Assembly: GCA_002282715.1 (NCBI GenBank)
Contig: NCKC01000001.1
Span: 45,989 to 109,988, forward strand
From: Halothiobacillus sp. 15-55-196
Lineage (GTDB): Bacteria; Pseudomonadota; Gammaproteobacteria; Halothiobacillales; Halothiobacillaceae
Direction: 5' to 3'
DNA length: 64,000 nt
The translations under genes were made by a program, and so were the position numbers. The number at the start of each line of letters is the position of its first letter. The stretch's first letter is position 1. Below the pieces are notes generated by a model. The model was not told the DNA's origin. It ran no database searches and worked only from the letters and a program-made list of their open reading frames with translations. Of this stretch, positions 54,932 through 61,896 are shown one piece after another.

Positions 54932-57061
54932 ATGCTTGCCCCTATCAGAGATTTGATTAAAGATTTGAGCGACTTCCGCCGACAATCTGCCTATTTCAGC
55001 CACATAACGAAGGCAGGCTTCGCGCTCCTGCTCGCGCTCGGCCTGCTCTCCGGCTGTGCTCAGAATCCCTATACCACCACCACAGCGCAATCCGGCCCGC
55101 TGACTGCACTAAACCAGGCGCTTGCCAGCCAGAATCCAGAACAGATTGCCCCCGCCCAGATGCAATATGCCGCCACGCTCAAAGGCCCCGCCCGGGCAGA
55201 CATGCAGATGCGCGCACTGGAAACGGCCATTGACGCCGAAGCGTTCACGCTCGCAAACACCCTTTATGCACAGGCAAATACGCAAGCGCTCTGGCCTACC
55301 GTGTCTGCACGGCGCGCCCAACTGCTTACCGGTTTCGAACAATGGCAACAAGGCGCCATTTCCAGGGCGTATGACACGGTCAACAATCTGCCGATCCCGC
55401 TGTCTCCAGATGAAGCGAAACGTCGCCTGATCCTGCTGGCCGCCATTGATGAAGCCGAAAAACGCCCCATCGATGCGGCACGTCAACGCTCGGCACTGAA
55501 CGAATTACTGACGGGTTCAGCCGCGGATAGCAACCGAGCAAAACTCTGGAATGACCTTTCTTCGGCCGACATCAATCAACTCTCGGATGCAGCGAAACAG
55601 GCAACCAATGCCAATTTTGCCGACTGGATCGGCCTTGCTCTGGTGTACCGCACGCGTCCCGGCGAACTGAACACCTGGATCAACAATCACCCGAATCATC
55701 CTGCAGTCACCTCCGGCTTCACTACCCTGCTCCTTGGCCGATCGGACACTGCGGCTACCATTCCATTGCCGACCGGTCAGGGGCCAGTCATTGTTCTGGT
55801 GCCTCTATCCGGTGATTACCAGCCTGTTGGCCAGGCCATCAGCGATGGTATCAATTTCGCCCATGACCGGCTTGGCATAGCGAGTGATCGCAGCGTTCAG
55901 ATTCAGGACAGCGGCAGCACACTGGCCTCTTTTACCCAGGCATTGACGGCGGCGCTGGCAGCCAATCCTTCGGTGATTATCGGCCCGCTGCTCAAGGAAC
56001 AGATTCCGGCGCTTGCCAATCTGCCCGCCAATGCACCACCCGTCATTGCTTTGAACACGCCTGCCGAGGGCACCAGCCTGCCTGCCGGTGTCGTGAGCTA
56101 TTCCCTGTCGCCCGATGCCGATGCGCGCGCCGCCGCCGATCAGATGATTCATGATCAGAAGATGACAGCGCTGGTTTATTGTGCCGACAACAGTCTCGGT
56201 CATCGCATCTATGATGCCTTCACGCGGGAGTACACCTTGCTTGGCGGGCAGATTCTCGACAGCGCCTTCTTCGATCCAAACGCTACCGATTTCTCCAGCC
56301 AGCTCCGTCGGCTACTGGAAGTCACCTCTTCCAGAAATGGCCCTTTCCAACCCAGGATTCGACACGATGCACAGGGAATATTTCTCGGTGCCACAAGCCA
56401 GCAGGCACGGATGATCGTGCCGCAACTCGATTATTTCGGCGCCGACCAGCTTCCAAGGTACAGCGTCGGCATGGTGTACAGCGGCACACCAAACCCGCTT
56501 GCCGATCAGGATAAAAGTGGCCTCGTGATTCCGGTCGAACCGGTACTGCTCGCCGCCAATGAGGGACCAAACGGCCCCATGCGCCCCAATTACGAACGCG
56601 CCAGCCTCTCGCAACTCCCACGTCTATTCGCGTTTGGCGCCGATGCCCTGATGATTGCCGCCAACTTGCAGCCCTTACTCGCGCATCAGGTCATCGATGG
56701 GCTCACCGGCCAGTTGAGTCTGTCCCTGACCGGAGAAATTGAACGCAAACCGGCCTGGGGACAATTCCGGCAAGGCCTGCTGCAACCGATGGACGGCACG
56801 GACAGTGGCTATATTCCAAGCACGGTCGTCGATTACAGCAGCAAACAGGCTGAGGGCAACCCGACGGTTGCTCTGCCGCCGGAAAACAGCACCACACCCG
56901 ACAGTGGTGACGGTACCGGCACAGATACCCTACCGGCGAGTTCGGAACCCAACGATTCGGGCAATGCTAAAGCCGTGCCGACATTCACGGATGGCGGTGG
57001 CCTGGCGCCACTACCGGCAAGCGTAGCGCCCACAAATGACACTGCCCCGACGGCTAATTAG
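54932..57061 (+). CDS. lpoA: Penicillin-binding protein activator LpoA-like lipoprotein
   Basis: 709-residue lipoprotein (lipobox LSGC near residues 36-39) of the LppC/LpoA family, which stimulates PBP1a in peptidoglycan synthesis. After the lipoprotein signal there is a helical TPR-like N-terminal domain (about 45-290). A periplasmic-binding-protein-like domain (about 300-600) with VILVPLSGDYQPVGQAISDG and VVYSL-type segments follows, and a low-complexity acidic, Asn/Gly-rich C-terminal tail (about 620-709). The ATG at 54932 starts at the natural signal sequence; an upstream in-frame ATG lies inside the inverted repeat. Gene order rsmI / lpoA-yraN-diaA matches E. coli. Confidence 0.92.
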   Translation: MLAPIRDLIKDLSDFRRQSAYFSHITKAGFALLLALGLLSGCAQNPYTTTTAQSGPLTALNQALASQNPEQIAPAQMQYAATLKGPARADMQMRALETAIDAEAFTLANTLYAQANTQALWPTVSARRAQLLTGFEQWQQGAISRAYDTVNNLPIPLSPDEAKRRLILLAAIDEAEKRPIDAARQRSALNELLTGSAADSNRAKLWNDLSSADINQLSDAAKQATNANFADWIGLALVYRTRPGELNTWINNHPNHPAVTSGFTTLLLGRSDTAATIPLPTGQGPVIVLVPLSGDYQPVGQAISDGINFAHDRLGIASDRSVQIQDSGSTLASFTQALTAALAANPSVIIGPLLKEQIPALANLPANAPPVIALNTPAEGTSLPAGVVSYSLSPDADARAAADQMIHDQKMTALVYCADNSLGHRIYDAFTREYTLLGGQILDSAFFDPNATDFSSQLRRLLEVTSSRNGPFQPRIRHDAQGIFLGATSQQARMIVPQLDYFGADQLPRYSVGMVYSGTPNPLADQDKSGLVIPVEPVLLAANEGPNGPMRPNYERASLSQLPRLFAFGADALMIAANLQPLLAHQVIDGLTGQLSLSLTGEIERKPAWGQFRQGLLQPMDGTDSGYIPSTVVDYSSKQAEGNPTVALPPENSTTPDSGDGTGTDTLPASSEPNDSGNAKAVPTFTDGGGLAPLPASVAPTNDTAPTAN

Positions 57062-57521
57062 TGGGCTCAGCAAACGGCTCGGCAAATTGATTCCGATGCG
57101 CGGCACGGACGCAGAATTGCCTGACTCAAAAGCACAAACCACACTGGCAAGAGGTCACCGTGCCGAGACCGTGGCAGCGGAATATCTTTCACGACAAGGG
57201 CTCAAGCTGATTGACCGCAATGTCCGCGCAGGGCGTGGGGAAATCGACCTGATCATGCAAGATGGCGCAACCCTTGTATTTGTCGAAGTACGTGCCCGCA
57301 AGACGGGTGCCTGGGTTTCGGCAGCGGAAAGCATATCGCTTGCCAAACGTAAAAAAATCATCGAAACCGCAGAACGCCTGCTCAATGAAAAACCCGCCTG
57401 GCGCAACAGCCCGTGCCGCTTTGATGTAGTTGCCATCGGGCTTCCTTCCAAGTCATCTTCCGAGCCGGATGCAAAGCCCAGTGAAGTAAACTGGATAAAA
57501 GATGCTTTTCAGGCTGAATAA
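57036..57521 (+). CDS. yraN: YraN/UPF0102 endonuclease-fold protein
   Basis: 161 residues. The UPF0102 domain with a restriction-endonuclease-like core is recognised from GHRAETVAAEYLSRQGLKLI, RNVRAGRGEIDLIMQDG and LVFVEVRARK. The catalytic-type acidic and lysine residues (E...D...EVRxRK) are kept. No activity is established for the family. The ATG overlaps the lpoA end by 26 nt; a second ATG at 57096 is possible. Its position between lpoA and diaA is conserved. Confidence 0.9.
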   Translation: MTLPRRLISGLSKRLGKLIPMRGTDAELPDSKAQTTLARGHRAETVAAEYLSRQGLKLIDRNVRAGRGEIDLIMQDGATLVFVEVRARKTGAWVSAAESISLAKRKKIIETAERLLNEKPAWRNSPCRFDVVAIGLPSKSSSEPDAKPSEVNWIKDAFQAE

Positions 57522-57598
57522 CCATCCGGCACGGCACACTGCCGTGTTGATATCCATGCACCGTCCAGCCCGAATGCACACTCGCTTGAGAAATAGCC

Positions 57599-58153
57599 AT
57601 GCTAAAACTCGTACATAACCGACTGCAACAAACCTTATCGCAACTCGACGCGGTGTTATCCCCGCAGACCGAACCGCTCCTGCAGGCGGCGGGTGCGATG
57701 CTCCATGCCGTCCTCAACGGGCAGAAGATTCTCGTCTGCGGCGCGCGAGAACGCTCGCAACTAGCCGCACATTTTGCCCGGCTGATGGTCGGGCAATTCG
57801 AGCATGATCGACCCGGTCTGCCGGTTATTTCATTGCAGGAATTTCCGGGCGGTCACGAGCCTTATGCCAAACCGATTCGCGCCCTTGGCACGCATAACGA
57901 CATTCTGTTTGCGATTGCGCGGCGCGGCACCGAAGGCTTGCAACCCGCCTTGAATGCCGCACGGGAACGTGGCATGACGATCGTCCTGCTCACCAGTGGC
58001 GTCGCCGAACAACTGATGCCAGAGATGCAGACCAGCGACTCATTACTGTGCCTTGCCTCGGATTCCGAACGGCTGGTCCATGAAGCCCAGCTCATCATCC
58101 TGCACACCCTGTGCGACCTGATCGACCGCCAGCTGCTCGGTATTACGGAATGA
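57599..58153 (+). CDS. diaA: DiaA/GmhA-family SIS-domain protein, divergent
   Basis: 184-residue single SIS domain in the conserved yraN-diaA position. DiaA in E. coli promotes DnaA assembly at oriC. The canonical sugar-phosphate loop CGNGGSAADAQHFA is replaced by CGARERSQLAAHFA (residues 47-60), so the sugar-isomerase active site is lost, as expected for DiaA, and the divergence is marked. The later LASDSERLVHEAQLIILHTL matches the family. It overlaps the next gene by 4 nt (ATGA). Confidence 0.85.
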   Translation: MLKLVHNRLQQTLSQLDAVLSPQTEPLLQAAGAMLHAVLNGQKILVCGARERSQLAAHFARLMVGQFEHDRPGLPVISLQEFPGGHEPYAKPIRALGTHNDILFAIARRGTEGLQPALNAARERGMTIVLLTSGVAEQLMPEMQTSDSLLCLASDSERLVHEAQLIILHTLCDLIDRQLLGITE

Positions 58154-59601
58154 GCACAGCGAACAACGCCAGCTCGCTGCTGGCCGCAGATATACAGCCT
58201 CTTTATCAAGCGCTGGCTATCGAGCTCCCCGCCGACCGCCTGAGTATCGAACCGGCCACCTGCTGGGCGTATGGCATGGATAACAGCCGCCTGCATCATG
58301 CTGCGCAACTGGTGGTCTTTCCCGATCGTCACGATGAAGTCGTCACCCTCGTTCGTCTCGCCCGCCAGCACCGGGTTCCCATCACCCCCAGAGGCAGAGG
58401 CACCGGTACGGCGGGTGGCAGTGTGCCATTGCACGGCGGTGTCGTGGTCGTGATGGATCGAATGAACCGGGTACTCGAATTTCGCCCGGAAGATCGTCTG
58501 ATCCGCGTGCAGGTCGGCATCATCAATGCTGAGGTTCAGAAGATTGTCGCCAAGGCAGGGTTTTTCTGGCCCCCCGACCCGACCAGCAATGCGCTCTGCA
58601 CCATCGGCGGCAATCTCGGCTGTAATGCGGCGGGGCCCCATGCCGTGAAATACGGCACGACGCGCGAAAACGTACTGGGCCTGACCGCCGTGGCCGGTAC
58701 GGGCGACACAGTCAAGGCGGGCACGCAAACAACCAAGGGTGTGGTCGGTTACGACCTCACGCGCTTGTTTATCGGTTCCGAAGGCACGCTCGGCATCATC
58801 ACCGAAGCGACCTTGAAGCTCACGCCCCTGCCGGATGCCACCCGGTTGATACGTGTTTTTTTCAAAGACATGCATGCCGCTTCCGCAGCGGTTTCCCGCC
58901 TGATGAATCAGCCTGCTACACCGTCGGCAATCGAATTCATCGATGGCAATGCTCTCGATCTGATGCGCCAGTTCAGCGACCAGAATTCTGCGCTGGACAT
59001 CCCGCCCGATGCTGGTGCCTTGCTGATGATCGAAATCGACGGGCTTGCCGAATCCCTGGATGGACAAACCCGCAAGATAAAGGCCGCAGCAGAAGGTGAC
59101 CCGGGCCACCTCACGGCGCCGATCAGCCTGAACGTGGCCACCACCAAGGCCGAAATCGCGGCTCTGTGGTCGGCACGCAAGGCGCTATCCCCGACCTTGC
59201 GGCATGTGGCACCAAAAAAAATAAACGAGGATGTCGTCGTCCCGGTTTCCCGCATCCCGACGCTGATTCAGGCCATCGATCAAAGTGCGGCGCGGCACGG
59301 TATCACGATCGTCAACTTCGGCCATGCGGGTAACGGCAACATCCACGTCAATCTGCTCATTGATCCTGAAAACCCCGGTCAGATGGCGGCGGCGGAAGAA
59401 GCGCTCGCCGAAGTCTTCTCTACGGTGCTGGCTTTGGATGGCACGCTTTCCGGTGAGCACGGTGTCGGCGCGGTTAAACGGGACTATGTGCGGGCCGAAA
59501 TCTCCCCGATCAATCTGGCCTTGATGCATGGCATTAAAGGGGTCTTCGACCCTGAAGGCATTATGAACCCCGGAAAAAAATTGCCCGCTCCAAACACATG
59601 A
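58150..59601 (+). CDS. FAD-linked dehydrogenase, D-lactate/glycolate oxidase (GlcD/DLD) family
   Basis: 483 residues. The FAD-binding PCMH-type domain is near 50-230 (ITPRGRGTGTAGGSVPLHGG, NAEVQKIVAKAGFFWPPDPT, TTKGVVGYDLTRLFIGSEGT). The C-terminal domain has the substrate-side segments FGHAGNGNIHVNLL and LSGEHGVGAVKRDYV, and the end FDPEGIMNPGKKL. These place it among D-lactate/glycolate/2-hydroxyglutarate dehydrogenases; the exact substrate is not decided. The start ATG overlaps the diaA stop. A terminator-like hairpin follows 7 bp after the stop. Confidence 0.9.
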   Translation: MSTANNASSLLAADIQPLYQALAIELPADRLSIEPATCWAYGMDNSRLHHAAQLVVFPDRHDEVVTLVRLARQHRVPITPRGRGTGTAGGSVPLHGGVVVVMDRMNRVLEFRPEDRLIRVQVGIINAEVQKIVAKAGFFWPPDPTSNALCTIGGNLGCNAAGPHAVKYGTTRENVLGLTAVAGTGDTVKAGTQTTKGVVGYDLTRLFIGSEGTLGIITEATLKLTPLPDATRLIRVFFKDMHAASAAVSRLMNQPATPSAIEFIDGNALDLMRQFSDQNSALDIPPDAGALLMIEIDGLAESLDGQTRKIKAAAEGDPGHLTAPISLNVATTKAEIAALWSARKALSPTLRHVAPKKINEDVVVPVSRIPTLIQAIDQSAARHGITIVNFGHAGNGNIHVNLLIDPENPGQMAAAEEALAEVFSTVLALDGTLSGEHGVGAVKRDYVRAEISPINLALMHGIKGVFDPEGIMNPGKKLPAPNT

Positions 59602-59608
59602 GCAAGCA

Positions 59609-59627
59609 CCTCGAAATTTTTTCGAGG
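59609..59627 (+). terminator. Hairpin with CCTCGAAA core after the FAD dehydrogenase gene
   Basis: CCTCGAAA/TTTCGAGG with a TTT loop, 8 bp of perfect stem, lies just after the stop codon. It is preceded by GCA, giving the GCACCTCGAAA core shared with the dispersed repeat family at 30.8 and 38.9 kb. There is no long T-tract downstream, so termination is possible but it may simply be a member of that repeat family. Confidence 0.55.
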
Positions 59628-59708
59628 ATACCGCATCAGATAAGGGCTCAATTTATTCTTGAAATAGCGTATTCTGACCGCTGTCATTAACTAATCATTC
59701 TGTTTGTC

Positions 59709-60518
59709 ATGACCAGCATCGCCCTTCTTACCATCCTCGGATATGTTCTGGCCGCAGTCCTGCTCTATCTAGGCATGCAGCCGGCACAAACGACGACAAA
59801 ATTCCGCAAGGCCATGCTGATCGTCTCGACTCTGGCAATGCTCGGCAATGGTTACCTGATCTATCAGAACGCCTATCTTGAGCACGTCATGGGCCTGAAC
59901 ATGAGCATATTCAATGCGCTGTCGACCATCTTCTGGCTATCTACCCTCATCACCCTGTTCACCAGCCTGCGCAGTCCGGTCGAGAACATCCTCCTGGTTC
60001 TGCTTCCGGTCACCGCGGTATCGGTCGTGCTCGCTCAGTTTTTTCCCGATCACAGTATCGTGCTCCATGCGCGCAACCCCGCGCTGGATGCCCATATCTT
60101 CATCTCACTGGTTGCCTACGCATTGATTACCCTTGGTGCCCTGCAAGCGCTCATGCTTTCCTGGCAGCACCGCGCTTTGCATTCGCGCAATCCATCCGGC
60201 TTGGTCAGTAAATTGCCGCCGATGGAGTCTGTAGAGGAATTGATGTTCCGTTTTATCAGTGTGGGTTTTTTGCTGCTTACGCTGGCTCTGGCGACCGGTT
60301 TTATCTTCATTGAAAATATATTTGCCCAGCATCTGGTGCACAAAACAATCCTGGCCGTGATCGGCTGGTTCATTTTTGCCGGATTACTGATCGGTCGACA
60401 TGTTGCGGGTTGGCGCGGGAAAACCGCCGTGAACTGGACGCTGGTGGGCTACTCAACCCTGGTTCTGGCCTATTTTGGCACCAAGGTCGCACTGGAATGG
60501 GTGTTTCAAATCAGGTGA
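59709..60518 (+). CDS. CcsA/YpjD-type cytochrome c assembly family membrane protein
   Basis: 269-residue integral membrane protein with about eight helices, matching YpjD (CcsA/ResC-related). The tryptophan/His region conserved in haem-handling relatives is partly visible (DAHIFISLVAYALITLGALQ, RALHSRNPSGL, with VHKTILAVIGWFIFAGLLIG near the end). Actual haem transport is not shown for YpjD. The gene is the only member of this family in the window. It is separated from the FAD dehydrogenase by 107 bp. Confidence 0.82.
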   Translation: MTSIALLTILGYVLAAVLLYLGMQPAQTTTKFRKAMLIVSTLAMLGNGYLIYQNAYLEHVMGLNMSIFNALSTIFWLSTLITLFTSLRSPVENILLVLLPVTAVSVVLAQFFPDHSIVLHARNPALDAHIFISLVAYALITLGALQALMLSWQHRALHSRNPSGLVSKLPPMESVEELMFRFISVGFLLLTLALATGFIFIENIFAQHLVHKTILAVIGWFIFAGLLIGRHVAGWRGKTAVNWTLVGYSTLVLAYFGTKVALEWVFQIR

Positions 60519-60556
60519 TCTGTTGCATCTTTCTGGAAACAGACGCCCAGAACCAA

Positions 60557-61075
60557 TTAGGCACCGCGCAAATGCGCCACCAATTCAAACCCATCAATCT
60601 TGAACGCACGACCAAAACCGTTCACCAACCGCCCGGCACCGGGCACGATGCAATGCAAGTGAAAATCCGGTAATTGAGTCAGCACATCCAGAATCTTGCC
60701 ATGGCGCACTTTAAGCGCGTCGAATATGGTGTGTACGCGGCTGTCGTTCCGTTCAATCCGGGTAACATCCGCCCGCCAGGTTGCGCGGGCACGGTTGTAG
60801 ATGTTGTGCGTTCTGGATTCGTCTTCCAGTAACATCAGTTCGACAGTCGGATTCCGTCGTACTTGTCGCGTGTGGGGCGAAAGATCGCTCATCAAAACCC
60901 AGAACGCGCGCTCATGCCAAACAAATGGCAGGGTACTCAAGCTCGGGAATCCATCTTCATCCATCGTAGCCAGAATTAGCGCCCGCGCCTGATCACGCAG
61001 TGAGATTAGGCGCTCGAGGTCTGAGCTGGGTTGAAGAGGAAGGTCGGAAGAATCGCTCATGTCGTGGTCATCCAA
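60557..61075 (-). CDS. HugZ/pyridoxamine-5'-phosphate-oxidase-like protein
   Basis: 172-residue split-barrel flavin-binding-like protein. Features match the HugZ/HutZ haem-utilisation family: the N-terminal RALILATMDEDGFPSLSTLP and the C-terminal VNGFGRAFKIDGFEL. Members bind haem or FMN, and some degrade haem. There is no iron or haem uptake gene beside it, so its role here is not proven. It converges on the CcsA-like gene, 38 bp away. Confidence 0.8.
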   Translation of the reverse strand: MDDHDMSDSSDLPLQPSSDLERLISLRDQARALILATMDEDGFPSLSTLPFVWHERAFWVLMSDLSPHTRQVRRNPTVELMLLEDESRTHNIYNRARATWRADVTRIERNDSRVHTIFDALKVRHGKILDVLTQLPDFHLHCIVPGAGRLVNGFGRAFKIDGFELVAHLRGA

Positions 61076-61167
61076 GCTGCGTGCAAACTGATTTACAGTA
61101 TAGCGCTTAGAACCCCGGTTGAGCGTTCAATCCGACGCTAGCGATCTCAGGGCCGGATGCGCCGTAT

Positions 61168-61584
61168 CTACTTATCGTGGTCCTCGTCCACTTGCCGGAT
61201 GACCCGATGTTCCTTATGTATATCGACGATCTCGCCCTCATAAACATGACCACCTGCATTTCGCTTCGTTACGAACGTGTGCAGGTTTTTTGTCATCCAG
61301 ATACCAAATGTCAATTTCCTTAACCAGGGAAGGACAAGAACCAACCCCAAGAGATCTGTCAGTGGACCAGGCAGAATGAGGAGAATGGCACCAACCCAGG
61401 TGGCAAAAATACCCAACGAATCAGCCGCCCCGCGCACTCGCCGAAGCAGATAGACACCGACAACAGCCGTACCTATGATCCACAATAGAGTGAACCAGAA
61501 CCCGAATAGCGCTCCCATCCCGATGAGTAGTATGATTTCGATGACGGGTAACAGAGCCATAAGGGATAACGGGTTCACTATCAA
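61168..61584 (-). CDS. fxsA: FxsA family membrane protein
   Basis: 138 residues with three to four hydrophobic helices at the N-terminal part (LLPVIEIILLIGMGALFGFW, WIIGTAVVGVYLLRRVRG, ILLILPGPLTDLLGLVLVL) and a hydrophilic tail, the typical FxsA layout. FxsA is an inner-membrane protein reported to influence F-exclusion of phage T7; its normal function is unknown. It is divergent from dsbD; in E. coli fxsA and dsbD are also neighbours within a few genes. Confidence 0.88.
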   Translation of the reverse strand: MIVNPLSLMALLPVIEIILLIGMGALFGFWFTLLWIIGTAVVGVYLLRRVRGAADSLGIFATWVGAILLILPGPLTDLLGLVLVLPWLRKLTFGIWMTKNLHTFVTKRNAGGHVYEGEIVDIHKEHRVIRQVDEDHDK

Positions 61585-61776
61585 AAACCTTCATAGATTG
61601 GGCGATGCAAAGGCATCGATTTATTTGCATTCTAACTAACCCGCCTAAACGGTCTAGATTCATAGTGGTGACATGCAAAGCAAAATTCAATGTAGAAAAT
61701 GGAGTGGCCACGCATACAAATTTTGGCCCAATCCACCACACTCCGGAATCTCCGTGAAAAATTCGGGTCTCAGAAA

Positions 61777-61865
61777 CCTAAGGAACTTCTGGTTGAATCC
61801 TTCGTGGCCGAGACGGGCTTCGCCAGCTTCGCGTAGCACGAGGGATTCAATCAGAGGTTCCCTAA
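61777..61865. repeat. MITE-like hairpin element flanked by CCTAA direct repeats
   Basis: Arms 61782-61806 and 61837-61861 form a 25-bp stem, 22 exact matches plus three G-U pairs, around a 30-nt loop that itself contains a short GGC-TTC-GCC hairpin. The element is bordered by CCTAA on the left (61777-61781) and CCTAA on the right (61861-61865, overlapping the last base of the arm). This looks like a miniature inverted-repeat element of about 80 bp with 5-bp target duplication. It occupies much of the 312-bp fxsA-dsbD divergent gap (61585-61896), where nothing else is recognised except the dsbD ribosome-binding site (AAGG) at about 61881. Confidence 0.65.
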
Positions 61866-61896
61866 AACCCCTCCCAACAAAAGGTGCTTGAACCGT

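Noticed and set aside
57862..59109. 415-codon open frame on the minus strand across diaA and the FAD dehydrogenase
   Set aside because: It crosses two clear genes on the other strand and has no domain.
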